From assembly GCA_030410095.1 (NCBI GenBank), contig JAUFRC010000001.1, positions 1,624,501 through 1,688,500 on the forward strand: a stretch of DNA of 64,000 bases, written 5' to 3'. This DNA is from Paracoccus cavernae (GTDB lineage: Bacteria > Pseudomonadota > Alphaproteobacteria > Rhodobacterales > Rhodobacteraceae). Below the pieces are notes generated by a model. It was not told the origin of the DNA. It searched no databases and was given only the letters and a program-made list of their open reading frames with translations. Every line of letters starts with the position of its first letter. The stretch's first letter is position 1. This document shows, piece after piece, positions 50,981 to 60,859 of the stretch. The position numbers and the translations under genes are program-made.

Positions 50981-51636
50981 TCACCGTAGATTGACCCGCA
51001 ATGCGCCGGCCGCCACGAAGGGTACCAGCGCGATTGTGGCCAAAGTTATTGCCGCCAGAAAGACCAGCGGACTCGAGATATCGCTTCCTGCGGCGCTACG
51101 CCGCACGGCCTCGGCCCCGAAGATCAGGGTCGGGATATAAAGCGGCAGGACCAGCAGCGACAAGAGCAGACCGCCCCTGCGCAGGCCGACCGTGACCGCC
51201 GCCCCGAATGCGCCGAGCATCGACAGTGCCGGGGTTCCCAGCGCCAGCGACAGCATCAAACCGAAATAGGCATCGCTCGGCAGATGCAGAAGAAGCCCGA
51301 AGACCGGCGCGGCCAGCACCAAAGGCAGGCCAGTCGTCAGCCAATGCGCCAAAGCCTTGACCGCGACCGCCCCTCCAGAGGCAGCGGCGAGGTCGCCAGC
51401 AGATCGAGCGTGCCGTCCTCGTAATCCAGCGCGAAAATGCGGTCGAGCGAGAGCAGGCAGGACAAAAGCGCGCCGACCCAAAGGATGCCCGGCGCGATCT
51501 TGGCCAGCGTCCCGCCCGAGGGCCCGACGCCGAAGGGAACGAGGGTGCAGACGATCAGGAAGAAGGCCAGCGCCAGCCCGAAACCGCCACCCGCGCGGGT
51601 GGCAAGGCGCAGATCGCGCGACAGAAGACCGATCAT
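50981..51636 (-). CDS. ccmB: Haem exporter permease CcmB (frame broken once)
   Basis: CcmB is the membrane subunit of the CcmAB complex of cytochrome c maturation system [15 protein letters not shown] starts the protein; [20 protein letters not shown] and [19 protein letters not shown] are family stretches, and several helices follow. A break near 51365 fits one lost base; about 218 residues. Its ATG overlaps the ccmA stop. Confidence 0.9.
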
Positions 51637-52274
51637 GCGAAGGCCTCGTTGAAGCCGACCGGCCCGTCGCCGCGCGGCGCTTTGCGCGCGGGGTCGGCAC
51701 GAAAGGGCGTCAGGTCGAGAATGCGGCCCTCGGGCAGGCCCAGATCGATATGGGTCGCGATCAGCGCCGCACCGCCCGCGCCCAGATGGTCGCGCAGCAC
51801 GCCCGCAAACAGCGCGACCGATTGCGTATCCAGCGAGACCGTCGGCTCGTCGAGCAGCCAGACCTTGCGTCCCGTCACCAAAAGCCGTGCCAGCCCCAGC
51901 CGGCGCTTTTGTCCTGCCGAGAGCATATGCGCGGGTCGTGCCGCGAGATTTGAAAGGTTCATGCGCTCGATCGCGGGGCCGACCTCCGTCCGGCCGAAAA
52001 CGCCCGCCCAGAAGCGCAGGTTCTCGGTCACGCTCAGCGCCGATTTCAGCCCGTCGGCATGGCCGGCATAGGCCAGCGCCGATGGTTCGTGGACCACCTG
52101 CCCCGCCGCGACCGGCTGAAGCCCCGCCAACGTGCGCAGCAAGGTGGTTTTGCCCAGCCCGTTCGGCCCTCGCAGGATGATCGCCTGACCTTCGGCTAGA
52201 GCGAAGCTCACGCCTTCAAGCGTGCGCAACCCCCGCGCAACCGCGAGATCCTGAACGGAAAGCAGCGTCGTCAT
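51633..52274 (-). CDS. ccmA: Haem exporter ATP-binding protein CcmA
   Basis: This intact 213-residue ABC ATPase has Walker [14 protein letters not shown], signature [14 protein letters not shown], Walker [13 protein letters not shown] and switch His ATHID. It works with CcmB to release holo-CcmE. The ATG overlaps the stop of the Mth938-like gene (ATGA), so this block is transcribed on from secDF. Confidence 0.94.
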   Translation of the reverse strand: MTTLLSVQDLAVARGLRTLEGVSFALAEGQAIILRGPNGLGKTTLLRTLAGLQPVAAGQVVHEPSALAYAGHADGLKSALSVTENLRFWAGVFGRTEVGPAIERMNLSNLAARPAHMLSAGQKRRLGLARLLVTGRKVWLLDEPTVSLDTQSVALFAGVLRDHLGAGGAALIATHIDLGLPEGRILDLTPFRADPARKAPRGDGPVGFNEAFA

Positions 52275-52626
52275 ACCGGCAGAAGGGCGCAGGCGACGCG
52301 GCGGCCCTCGGAAAGGGTGACGTTGTAGCTGCGCGCGGCGCTCGGCGTGGTCATCGGCTCGATGGTGATGCCGATGGCCTCGAGCGCGGCGCTCATGGCT
52401 TTGGGAGGATAGCGCAGCTCGGTCCCCATTCCGAGAAACAGCACGTCGACCAGCCCAGAAAGCGCCAGCAGCGGGGCCAGATCCTCGAGCCCCTGCCAGT
52501 CCTTGCGCCCCGTCCCGTCGACCAGCACCGGCCCGTGATGGACCGTGCCCGCGACGCGGAAAAGCCGGGGCCGTAGCCGTCTACCGGCACGGCCCCGTCA
52601 TAATCGGAGGGGATCAGACCCGCCAT
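52271..52626 (-). CDS. Mth938-like domain protein (DUF498; frame broken once)
   Basis: The small protein of about 118 residues has the Mth938 fold pattern: PVDGYGPGF near the N-terminus, [12 protein letters not shown] and the C-terminal [21 protein letters not shown]. The function is not established. It sits between secF and ccmA, overlapping both, an arrangement common in alphaproteobacteria. A break near 52560 fits one lost base in a C/G run. The start ATG lies inside the 3' end of secF. Confidence 0.8.
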
Positions 52627-53604
52627 CAGGGGCGTCCCGGAATGCGGACGGAACGCCGTCCTTGTCGACCTCGGGCTTGGACCAGTCACGCTTCACGCCC
52701 AGCCAGAGCACGACGTTTTTGGCCATATAGAGCGTCGAGTAACAGCCTACGAACACGCCCCAGAGCATCGCGAGGATGAAGGTGCGGATCACGTCGCCGC
52801 CGAAGACCAGCATGGCCGTCAGCGCGATACCCGTGGTCACGGCGGTCATGACGGTGCGCGAGAGGGTCTCGTTCACCGTGAGGTTCATGACGTCGATCAG
52901 CGGCATGGTCTTGAACTTGATCAGATTCTCCCGAAGCCGGTCAAAGACCACGACCGTATCGTTGACCGAATAGCCAAGGATGGTCAGTAGTGCCGCGATA
53001 GTCGTGAGATCGAATTTGATCTGGAACAGCGAGAACAGCCCGACGGTCAGCAAGATGTCGTGGATCATCGAGACCACGGCGCCGATCGCGAACTGCCATT
53101 CGAACCGCGCCCAGATATAGATCATGATCCCGATGGTCGCCGCGCCCACCGCGTAAAGCGCGGTCTTGACCAGCTCGCCCGAGACTTTGGGGCCAACCGA
53201 TTCCACCGCTGCGAAACGGATGGCGGGATCGACGACTTTCAGCGCGGCCTCGACCTTTGCCAGCTCGTCGGGGGTGACGGCGGCATCGCCCTCGCCCGCG
53301 GCAAGGCGGATCTGGGCGACATGGCGGTCGGCTCCGAAGGTCGGGTCGAAGACCTCGGTGATGACGACATCGTCAAAGCCGAGCGTATTCATCGCCTCGC
53401 GATATTCGCCGATCGAGACCGGATTGGTGCTCTCGGTGCGATCGTGGTGCCGCCGCGGAAGTCGATGCCGAAGTTCAGCCCCATCATCATGATGACCACG
53501 ACAGAGGCCACCATGAGGAAGGCCGAAATGCCGAAGGTCAGCCATTGGACGCGGAACCAGTTGATATGGGTCTCGTCGGGGACCAGTTTGAGACGGAATG
53601 CCAT
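52598..53604 (-). CDS. secF: Protein translocase subunit SecF (frame broken once)
   Basis: SecF is the partner of SecD in the proton-driven export complex. The N-terminal first helix is followed by NFGIDFRGGT; six helices in total include DTVVVFDRLRENL and the family stretch TLSRTVMTAVTTGIAL. A break near 53440 fits one lost base after GGCACCACG. About 335 residues. It lies 12 bases downstream of secD in the same operon. Confidence 0.93.
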
Positions 53605-53616
53605 AACGGGTCTCCC

Positions 53617-55281
53617 TTACAGAACCAGAGTTTTCGGTTTGCGCCACTCGAGCCAGAGCACGATCAGCAGACGGGTCAGATAGATCGCCGTGAAGACCGA
53701 GGTCACGAGACCGATGGTGAAGGTCACGGCAAAGCCTTTGACCGGGCCGGAGCCGAGGAAGAACATCACGAGCGCGGCGATGAAGCTGGTGAGGTTGGCG
53801 TCGATGATCGCGCTCATGGCGTCGTTGAAGCCCGCATCGATCGCCTTGACGACGCGCGTTCCCTTGCGCAATTCCTCGCGGATCCGTTCGTAGATGATGA
53901 CGTTGGCGTCAACCGCCGTCCCGACCGTCAGCACGATACCGGCGATACCGGGCAGCGACAGCGTCGCCCCCATGGCCGACATGATGCCGAGAATCATCGC
54001 GACGTTGACCAGCACCGCGACCGAAGCGAAGACCCCGAAGAGGCCGTAGCTCGCGATCATATAGGCGACAACGCCGACGGTGCCGATGATCGAGGCCAGA
54101 CGGCCCGCATCGATGCTGTCCTGCCCCAGTTCGGGGCCGATGGTGCGCTCTTCGAGGAAGGTCATTTCCGCCGGCAGGGCACCCGCGCGCAGCAGGACCG
54201 CAAGCTGGGTCGATTGCTCGACATTCATCGCGCCCGAGATCTGGCCCGAACCCGTGGTGATCGCGCTGCGGATCACCGGAGCCGAGATCACCTCGTTGTC
54301 GAGAACGATGGCGAAGGGCTGGCCGATATTGGCCGAGGTGAAGGCACCGAAACGTTTCGCCCCTGCGGGGTTGAAGCGGAATTCGACGGCGGGCGCGCCG
54401 TTCTGGTCGAAACTCGGGCGGGCATCGGTCAGATCCTCGCCGGTCACGACCGGACGTTCCTCGAGAATGTAGAAAACGCCGGGCTCGTCGATCGAGGGAA
54501 CGAGGAAATTCCCCGAACCCGGACGGGCATTGGCGTCGGTGACGCGGCCGACGACCGGATTGAAGGTCAGTTTCGCGGTGGTCCCGATCAGGGCCTTCAG
54601 CTCTTCGGCCGAGCCGATGCCGGGCACCTGGATGACGATGCGGTCGGCGCCCTGACGCACGATCGTGGGTTCGCGCGTGCCGACTTCGTCGACGCGGCGG
54701 CGAACGATTTCGAGCGTCTGCTGCACGGTGCGGTCGGCCATGGCCGATTTCTCGGCATCCGAGATCGCGACGGTCAGGCGGTTGCCCGTGCCGGTGATCG
54801 TCAGATCGTTCTGCCCCGCGCCCGCGAAAGTCGCGACCGGCGTGATATAGGTGCGGGCGATTTCGACCGCTTTGGCCATCTGGTCGGCATTGCCGATTTC
54901 GACGATCAGCTGGTCGTCGGGGCCGGCCACGCGACGGACGGAGCCGATCACGTCGCGTTGTGCCGCCAGATCGTCGCGCATTTCCGGCCAAAGGCTGTTC
55001 ATGCGCGCCTTGTAGACATCCTCGAGATGGACCTGCCCCAGAAGATGGGCGCCGCCGCGAAGATCGAGACCGAGGTTCACGAGACCCGAGGGCAGCCATT
55101 CGGGCCAGCCTGCGATATCGGCCTCGATTTCGGGCGTGAAGACGCCCGTTCTCTCGACGGAGACTTTGGCGTCGTTATGAAGCTCGACGCGGGAGTAGAA
55201 AGCATTGGGCATCGCCAACAGCAGGCCAACGGCGACCAGCCCGAGAATGACAATGCGTTTCCAGAGCGGGATCTGCAGCAT
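53617..55281 (-). CDS. secD: Protein translocase subunit SecD
   Basis: The intact 554-residue membrane protein has a first helix at residues 9-27, LGLDLRGGAHLLGQVHL, a large periplasmic domain, then a five-helix bundle with GTAVDANVIIYERIREEL and the C-terminal FTIGLVTSVFTAIYLTRL. It uses the proton gradient to assist SecYEG export. It follows yajC by 14 bases in the conserved yajC-secD-secF order. Confidence 0.97.
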   Translation of the reverse strand: MLQIPLWKRIVILGLVAVGLLLAMPNAFYSRVELHNDAKVSVERTGVFTPEIEADIAGWPEWLPSGLVNLGLDLRGGAHLLGQVHLEDVYKARMNSLWPEMRDDLAAQRDVIGSVRRVAGPDDQLIVEIGNADQMAKAVEIARTYITPVATFAGAGQNDLTITGTGNRLTVAISDAEKSAMADRTVQQTLEIVRRRVDEVGTREPTIVRQGADRIVIQVPGIGSAEELKALIGTTAKLTFNPVVGRVTDANARPGSGNFLVPSIDEPGVFYILEERPVVTGEDLTDARPSFDQNGAPAVEFRFNPAGAKRFGAFTSANIGQPFAIVLDNEVISAPVIRSAITTGSGQISGAMNVEQSTQLAVLLRAGALPAEMTFLEERTIGPELGQDSIDAGRLASIIGTVGVVAYMIASYGLFGVFASVAVLVNVAMILGIMSAMGATLSLPGIAGIVLTVGTAVDANVIIYERIREELRKGTRVVKAIDAGFNDAMSAIIDANLTSFIAALVMFFLGSGPVKGFAVTFTIGLVTSVFTAIYLTRLLIVLWLEWRKPKTLVL

Positions 55282-55295
55282 GCGACGCCCTATTC

Positions 55296-55624
55296 TCAGC
55301 TATTCGCCGCGACCGGAGCCGAGCGGACGACGACCGAGCTGATGGTGCTTTTGATGACGCGCACTTTGACGCCGGTTGCGATCTCGACCTCGACCTCGCC
55401 GTCACGGACGCCGACGACTTTGCCGATGATGCCGCCCTGGGTGATCACTTCGTCGCCCTTCTTGACCGCTTCGACCATCGCGCGATGCTCTTTCATGCGC
55501 TTCTGCTGCGGGCGGATCATCAGGAAATACATGATGACGAAGACGAGGATCAGCGGAATGAAAGAAGCCAGCCCGGCTGCGCCGGAGGTTCCGGCGGCCT
55601 GCGCGTAAGCGGGGTAACGAACAT
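55296..55624 (-). CDS. yajC: Preprotein translocase subunit YajC (frame broken once)
   Basis: The restored protein is about 109 residues with one membrane helix (FIPLILVFVIMYFLMI) followed by RPQQKRMKEH and GDEVITQGGIIGKV, the YajC signature. It associates with SecDF. The N-terminus (MFVTP then AYAQAAGTSGAAGLAS) is recovered by adding one C at about 55607; without this the protein would seem to start at an internal Met. Confidence 0.92.
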
Positions 55625-55897
55625 TGATCTATCCCTGTATCAGTTCAGCTTGGGGCGAAAACTCCGCCCGGATTGGCGGGCAAACTATCGACGCTACCGG
55701 TGAAACGCAAGAAACAGCGACGCCGACCCGCAACCCTGTGATGAGCCCGCACGCGCGACGCGTCGTTGGGCGCGCATCCGCCCGCTTCCGGCAAGTCGCG
55801 TTTCGGGCCGGAGATGGACAAGCGGGGCCTGCTGTGGCAGGTCAAAAGAATGGAAATCGCATCACGGAAAGGCGCAAACGTGACCGGAAGCGGCAAG

Positions 55898-56752
55898 ATG
55901 ACACAGGCGCAAATCCAAGGCGGAGCAGCCCTCGACGGGGCAGGCAGGCTCGCGGCCATCAACGCCATCCCCGACCAGATCGAGCGTCTGCGCGCCATTA
56001 TGGCGGCGCTGCGCGATCCGCAGACCGGCTGCCCCTGGGATATCGAACAAACCTTCGACACCATCGCCCCCTATACGATCGAAGAAGCCCACGAGGTCGC
56101 CGATGCGATCGCGCGCGAGGCCTGGGACGAATTCCTCCGAGCTGGGCGATCTGCTGCTGCAGGTCGTCTTTCAGGCGCAGATCGCCTCCGAGGCCGGTCT
56201 GTTCGATTTCGACGATGTGACGCGCAAGATCTCGGACAAGCTGATCTTCCGCCATCCGCATGTCTTCGGCGAGGAAAGTCGCGACAAATCCGCGGAGCAG
56301 CAGGTCAAGGACTGGGAGGAGATCAAGGCCCGCGAACGTGCCTCGCGCGCGGAAAAGGCGTGCTCGACGGGGTGGCGCTTGGGCTTCCGGCGCTGACCCG
56401 CGCGGTGAAGCTGCAAAACCGCGCGGCGCGTGTCGGCTTTGACTGGCCCGGCGTCGGCGATGTTCTCGACAAGCTGGTCGAGGAGACCGCCGAAGTCGTC
56501 GAGGCCCGCGACCACCTGGGCAAAGAGGCCCTGACCGAGGAATTCGGCGATCTGATGTTCGTCATGGCCAATCTCGCGCGCCATCTCGAGATCGACCCCG
56601 AAGAGGCCCTGCGCGCCGCCAATACCAAATTCACCCGCCGCTTCGGCGCGATCGAGGCCGCGCTGGCCGCACAGGGCCGCCGTCCCGAAGACAGCGACCT
56701 GGCCGAGATGGACGCGCTTTGGGATGCGGCCAAAGCCGCAGAGCGCGCATGA
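55898..56752 (+). CDS. mazG: Nucleoside triphosphate pyrophosphohydrolase MazG (frame broken)
   Basis: MazG hydrolyses NTPs to NMP and pyrophosphate and helps remove non-canonical or excess nucleotides. Two MazG repeats are visible: LRDPQTGCPWDIEQTF with EEAHEVADAI, and in the second half VGFDWPGVGDVLDKLVEE with EEFGDLMFVMANLAR. Breaks near 56130 (two bases) and 56357 (one base) join ELGDLLLQVVFQAQIA to the rest. About 285 residues. The start at MTQAQIQGG has GGAAG upstream; longer starts are possible. It ends in an ATGA overlap with the next gene. Confidence 0.9.
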   Translation: MTQAQIQGGAALDGAGRLAAINAIPDQIERLRAIMAALRDPQTGCPWDIEQTFDTIAPYTIEEAHEVADAIAREAWDEFLRAGRSAAAGRLSGADRLRGRSVRFRRCDAQDLGQADLPPSACLRRGKSRQIRGAAGQGLGGDQGPRTCLARGKGVLDGVALGLPALTRAVKLQNRAARVGFDWPGVGDVLDKLVEETAEVVEARDHLGKEALTEEFGDLMFVMANLARHLEIDPEEALRAANTKFTRRFGAIEAALAAQGRRPEDSDLAEMDALWDAAKAAERA

Positions 56753-57651
56753 GCCTGCTTGTGCCCGCCCCGATCGGCAACGGGCTTTTGCCCGATCACC
56801 CCGATCTGGCGGGCATGGTCGTGACCGAGGTCTTGCGCGACCGTCCCGGCCATGCGGTCTTTGCCGTCCGCTGGCGGGAGCGCCCCTATTTCGTCAAGGT
56901 TTTCCGCCATGCCGATGCGGCCGGTCTGGTGCGCGCGACGGTCGCGACCCTGAGCCGCGCCGCGGAGGACCTCGGTCAGGCGGAAAATGCCGTAGTCCGT
57001 CTGCGTTTGGTTCTGCCAGAGGCGGGCGTCATCGTGCTTGATCCCGTCGCGGGCGAGCAGCTCACCAATGTGCTCCTGCCCGCCACGCCCCAGCGCCGCG
57101 CGACGCTGATCGCCCGTGCCGGCTGCTGGCTGGCCGCCCTGACCCACGAACGCGAGCGCGCGGCCTTCGGGCCGCAATACTGGCTGGAGGGGCTGCGCAA
57201 GCAGCTCGGGGCTCAGGCGACAAGCGATCCCGTCCTTGTCCGCCATCTTTCCGCGATGCGCGAGGCGGGTCGGGAGATCAAGGGCATCGCGGTCGAGCGC
57301 GCGGCCTCGCACGGCGATTTCACCCCCGACAACCTTTATCTCGACGGGGCGCGCCTTGTCGGCATCGACATGCAGCGCAGCCCGCAAATGGCGGTGGCGC
57401 GGGATGTGGCACGGTTTCTGGTCTGGCTGCACAGCCGCCGCTTCGAGATGCCCGCCGTCACGCGCCACGGCGTCTCGGCTGCCGATTATGCCGCGCTGGT
57501 GTCGGTTCCGGGCCTGATTCCCGCCGATCAGGAACCGATTCTGCGCTTCATGATGGGCGAGATCATGGCGGGCTATTATCATCAGGCGCAAGGCAAGCCG
57601 CAGCGCCGCGAGCTGCTGGCCGGTGCCATGGCGCATTGGGCCAAAGCCTGA
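56749..57651 (+). CDS. Aminoglycoside phosphotransferase (APH)-fold kinase-like protein
   Basis: The intact 300-residue protein has a kinase-like fold: VFAVRWRERPYFVKVF holds the ATP-binding Lys, SHGDFTPDNLYL is the catalytic HGDxxxxN motif and LVGIDMQRSPQM corresponds to the metal-binding Asp. The substrate is unknown; many family members phosphorylate small molecules rather than drugs. It is coupled to mazG by an ATGA overlap. Confidence 0.82.
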   Translation: MSLLVPAPIGNGLLPDHPDLAGMVVTEVLRDRPGHAVFAVRWRERPYFVKVFRHADAAGLVRATVATLSRAAEDLGQAENAVVRLRLVLPEAGVIVLDPVAGEQLTNVLLPATPQRRATLIARAGCWLAALTHERERAAFGPQYWLEGLRKQLGAQATSDPVLVRHLSAMREAGREIKGIAVERAASHGDFTPDNLYLDGARLVGIDMQRSPQMAVARDVARFLVWLHSRRFEMPAVTRHGVSAADYAALVSVPGLIPADQEPILRFMMGEIMAGYYHQAQGKPQRRELLAGAMAHWAKA

Positions 57652-57672
57652 GCGCAGGCTGGAGGTATGGGC

Positions 57673-58675
57673 TCAGGCCGCCTCTTGCCGCGTCTGGGCA
57701 AGGGCCGCGTCATAGACCTCGATCCCGCCCTGCGAGGCCCTCGGAGAGCGTACGCCGCCAGCCGCGCGCACCGGCGCGGCCGTGAAACAGCCCCAGCATG
57801 TGGCGCGTGAACTGGTGGAGCCGCCCGCCGGTTTCCAGATGGCGGATGATGATCGGGCGCATGGCCAGCGCCACGTCATGGGGATCGGCAAAGGGGGCCT
57901 CGTCGCCCCACAGCGTATCTGCCGCGCCCATGATGTCCCAGGGCTGGTGATAGGCCGCGCGACCGACCATGACCCCGTCCATCACGGCCAGATGTCCGCG
58001 CGTTTCCTCGAGGCTGGCGATGCCGCCGTTGATCGACAGATGCAGCTCGGGGAATGCGGCCTTCATGCGGTGGACGAGCGGGTAATCGAGCGGCGGGATC
58101 TCGCGGTTTTCCTTGGGCGACAGCCCCTGAAGCCAGGCCTTGCGGGCATGGATCGTCAGGCGGCGGATGCCCGCATCGCGCATCGTGGCGATAAAAGCGG
58201 GCAGCATCTCTTCGGGGATCTGCTCGTCGACGCCGATGCGGCATTTGACGGTGACCTCGACCGGCGATTGCGCCTGCATCGCCTGAACGCATTCGGCCAC
58301 CAGCTCGGGGCGCGTCATCAATATCGCGCCGAAACAGCCAGATTGCACGCGGTCGCTCGGGCAGCCGACGTTGAGGTTGATCTCGTCATAGCCCCAGTCC
58401 GAGGCGATGCGCGTGGCCTCGGCAAGCTGCGCGGGCTCCGAGCCGCCGAGCTGCAGCGCCAGCGGATGTTCCGCTGCGTCATAGTCCAAAAGCCGGCCGC
58501 GCTCGCCGTGAACGATGGCGGCGGCGGTGACCATTTCGGTGAAAAGCAGGCTCTTGCGGCTCATCATGCGGTGGAAGACGCGGCAATTGCGGTCGGTCCA
58601 ATCCATCATCGGCGCCACCGAAAGCCGCGCTGCGCTGCGGATGTCCGAGGCGGAGAAGTGTTCGCGATTGGCCAT
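57673..58675 (-). CDS. dusA: tRNA-dihydrouridine synthase DusA (frame broken)
   Basis: This FMN/NADPH enzyme reduces uridines in the D-loop of tRNA. SVAPMMDWTDRNCRVFHRM at the N-terminus, the catalytic Cys in NVGCPSDRVQSGCFG, TIHARKAWLQGLSPKENR (DusA-specific) and INGGIASLEE are present. The C-terminus needs two bases near 57745 to read GIEVYDAALAQTRQ. About 334 residues. It ends a few bases from the end of the APH-like gene (convergent). Confidence 0.93.
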
Positions 58676-58867
58676 TCGATCCCCGTTTCCCGAGCCTGCA
58701 AAGGGGCAGAAGCTCGATGCGTCCAGAAGGCGGCCTCTGCCGCAACGGGGCGCTTGGGCCCCTGCCCGCCACTTGGCGGGCCGCCCCGATATGGGGCCGG
58801 ATGCGGGCTTTGTCAGCCCGCGTGGCCCAACCCCGCCCTAAGGCAGGCAAATCGGGACCCCGTCATG

Positions 58868-58892
58868 AAAAAACCGCGCCAGTGGCGCGGTT
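58868..58892 (-). terminator. Terminator of rpmG
   Basis: On the minus strand AACCGCGCC and GGCGCGGTT form a stem with a three-base loop, followed by TTTT. It lies 27 bases after the rpmG stop. Confidence 0.88.
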
Positions 58893-58918
58893 CATCCGGT
58901 CTTGGAACCAAAGGGCAA

Positions 58919-59086
58919 TTACTTGATTTTGCCTTCTTTGTATTCAACGTGTTTACGAACGACCGGATCGTACTTGTTGACCGTCATTTTCTCGGTCATC
59001 GTGCGGGCGTTCTTCTTGGTGACGTAGAAGTGCCCAGTCCCGGCCGTCGAGTTCAGACGGATCTTGATCGTCGTCGGCTTCGCCAT
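58919..59086 (-). CDS. rpmG: 50S ribosomal protein L33
   Basis: This 55-residue gene starts [20 protein letters not shown], continues with [16 protein letters not shown] and ends [18 protein letters not shown], a complete L33 of the alphaproteobacterial type. The zinc-binding cysteines of some L33 proteins are absent, so this is the Cys-free form. It is a single-gene transcript with a strong terminator 27 bases downstream. The frame is intact. Confidence 0.96.
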
Positions 59087-59213
59087 GCTTCGTTGCTCCT
59101 GCTATGGGGAGGCAGCGCAAAGCCGCGAGTCACCCCTGTAATTCCTGTGAAACAGCCTTTAGAGACCAGACGTCCGGTGTCAACCGCAAAGCAGCCGCAA
59201 AACCGCGAAAACC

Positions 59214-59774
59214 CTAGCCTTCGCGCAGAATGCACAGGATCTTTGCAACCTCTCCGCGCGAATCCTCGAGCGGAACGAAGCTGATGCGCCAAAGCGTGAC
59301 CTCTCCGTCATCGCCGAGACCGGGCAAGGAGACGTCATTCGACTCACCCTCGCGGGCCTGCGCCATGAGATCGCGCAGCACCGCTTCGGAGGCTTCCGGC
59401 CACAGATCGCACCAGCTGCGCGTCCGGCCGCGCGCGCCCCGCGCGAGATGGTTGGCGGCGGCGGGGTTCATATAGGTAACGCGGCCGTCGGGATCCATCA
59501 GGAAGACCGGATCGCGCAAGGCTCGCAATAACGCCAAAGCAAGGGCCGCATCGTTTTCGCCCACTTCGGCCGCGGGCAAGCCCGTCGCGCCGGCAATCGC
59601 CCCAACCATCGACATTACGCGCAGATCGGTGCCGGAAAGCGTTGACGGATCGGGAGCGGGCGAACGCGCCGCCGCCCCGTTGGCATATCCGCTCGCGATG
59701 GATTGTGCGCCCGGCCTGTCCGCTGCTGCCGTAGCCGGCAAACCGCTCTGCGCAGTTGATCTGGTCAGGCTCAT
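59214..59774 (-). CDS. PAS-domain protein
   Basis: The 186-residue protein has a single PAS domain from about residue 85 (ALRDPVFLMDPDGRVTYMN) to the end, preceded by a low-complexity Ala/Ser/Pro-rich N-terminus. No kinase, cyclase or DNA-binding domain follows, so it may act as a stand-alone sensor; the ligand is unknown. The start is set at MSLTRSTAQ because a strong promoter pair (59817-59845) would begin transcription downstream of the upstream ATG at 59828, which lies inside a palindrome. Confidence 0.75.
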   Translation of the reverse strand: MSLTRSTAQSGLPATAAADRPGAQSIASGYANGAAARSPAPDPSTLSGTDLRVMSMVGAIAGATGLPAAEVGENDAALALALLRALRDPVFLMDPDGRVTYMNPAAANHLARGARGRTRSWCDLWPEASEAVLRDLMAQAREGESNDVSLPGLGDDGEVTLWRISFVPLEDSRGEVAKILCILREG

Positions 59775-59816
59775 ATCGTCACCCACAAGTTGAAGATGGC
59801 AGTCGACAACACCTGA

Positions 59817-59845
59817 CGATAAAGACATATTGCGTAATATGTCAA
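59817..59845 (-). promoter_or_regulatory. Promoter of the PAS gene with a 20-bp palindrome in its spacer
   Basis: On the minus strand TTGACA (complement of 59840-59845) and TTATCG (complement of 59817-59822) are 17 bases apart. GACATATT (59824-59831) and AATATGTC (59836-59843) form a perfect 8+4+8 palindrome filling the spacer and overlapping the -35 box, where a bound protein would block polymerase. Confidence 0.7.
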
Positions 59846-59950
59846 CCAGCCCGACCCGCGCGGGAAGCTAGTGTTTATTAAGCTTTATGCCTGCACCGCA
59901 CGCATTCCAGCCCCGGGGCGGGATGCGGAAAGGACGGTTCGGGAAAAGAC

Positions 59951-60324
59951 GCGCGGACGGCCTGTAAGCCGGATTTTGTCCAAGGGTTGCCCCTCTGTAT
60001 GACCATTCCTCTAGGCCCGCCATTACTGACGGGCTCAAGCTGCCAACCCGGATCTTTCAGGCGAAGACGGCCCTGCGGGTTGCCCCGCGCAAGATCCCTA
60101 TTCGGCATTGCTCCCGGTGGGGCTTGCCTTGCCGGTTCGGTTACCCGTCCCGCGGTGGGCTCTTACCCCACCGTTTCACCCTTACCCATGCAAGCATGGG
60201 CGGTCTGTTCTCTGTGGCGCTTTCCCTAGGGTTTCCCCGCCGGGCGTTACCCGGCACCGTGTCTTCATGGAGTCCGGACTTTCCTCGCGGGCCGAGGCCC
60301 CCGCGGTCATCCAGCCATCCGCGC
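59951..60324 (-). ncRNA. rnpB: RNase P RNA, class A
   Basis: The minus strand reads through conserved RNase P elements: GAGGAAAGTCCGGACTCC near the 5' end, ACAGAGAACAGACCGCC, GGGTAAGGGTGAAACGGTGG, GGCAGCTTGAGCC and finally ACAAAATCCGGCTTA. Helix P1 closes the RNA: the 5' end GCGCGGA pairs with the 3' end TCCGCGC. This sets both ends and gives about 374 nt, the normal alphaproteobacterial size. The RNA is the catalytic subunit that matures tRNA 5' ends. Open frames crossing it on either strand are spurious. Confidence 0.96.
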
Positions 60325-60330
60325 ATCTGC

Positions 60331-60359
60331 CGCATAAAGCCGCGCAGGCGGGCGGTCAA
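60331..60359 (-). promoter_or_regulatory. Promoter of rnpB
   Basis: On the minus strand TTGACC (complement of 60354-60359) and TATGCG (complement of 60331-60336) are separated by exactly 17 bases. The expected start, about 7 bases downstream, coincides with the 5' end of helix P1 at 60324. Confidence 0.75.
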
Positions 60360-60436
60360 GCGCTAGTCTGACGCCGATTGTGCGGCCCGTCACCGGCATG
60401 GGGCCCGCATGGCGGTGGCCCGTTCGCGCGCCTGCC

Positions 60437-60838
60437 CTATCCCCGCGCCTCGGCCCGCGCTTCGGCATCCTGCCAATGCGCGGCGAAGCGGGGCATGCTT
60501 TCCTCGATCCAATCGGCAAGATCGGTGACCTTGACCGCCGCCTGCTCGCCCAAAGGCGTCAGCGAATATTCGACATGGGGCGGCACCGTGCGGAAATCAT
60601 GGCGCAGCACCACCCCGTCGGCCTCGAGCCATTGCAGGGTCTGGGCCAGCATCCGTTCGCTCACGCCGCCGATGCGGTTGCGGATCGCCGAGAACCTGTG
60701 CGGCCCCTTGGCCAGCACCATCAGCACCAGAACGCCCCAGCGGCTGGTGAGATGTTTGAGCACCTCGCGAGAGGGACAGGCCGCCGCCAAAAGCTGGCCG
60801 CGTCCGTTTTCGTCTCCAAGGGAATCGGAAAGTTTCAT
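60437..60838 (-). CDS. HxlR-family regulator, QorR/YtfH-like
   Basis: The intact 133-residue winged-helix protein is of the HxlR family: CPSREVLKHLTSRWGVLVL (with a potentially redox-active Cys) and FSAIRNRIGGVSERMLAQTL are the signature stretches, followed by VEYSLTPLGEQA. It is divergent from a QorB-like quinone reductase gene, as in the E. coli ytfG-ytfH pair, so it probably represses that gene in response to quinones or electrophiles. A palindrome at 60860 is the likely operator. Confidence 0.87.
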   Translation of the reverse strand: MKLSDSLGDENGRGQLLAAACPSREVLKHLTSRWGVLVLMVLAKGPHRFSAIRNRIGGVSERMLAQTLQWLEADGVVLRHDFRTVPPHVEYSLTPLGEQAAVKVTDLADWIEESMPRFAAHWQDAEARAEARG

Positions 60839-60859
60839 ACTTACATTCCTGTGCGTACT

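Noticed and set aside
53545..55608. 687-codon plus-strand open frame antisense to secD/yajC, and similar long antisense frames (22708-24342, 11358-12842, 12978-14552).
   Set aside because: They mirror real conserved genes in GC-rich DNA, have repetitive charged composition and no recognisable domain.
60124..60371. Short open frames over 59.9-60.4 kb on both strands.
   Set aside because: They coincide with the RNase P RNA, whose conserved elements and closing helix explain the sequence.
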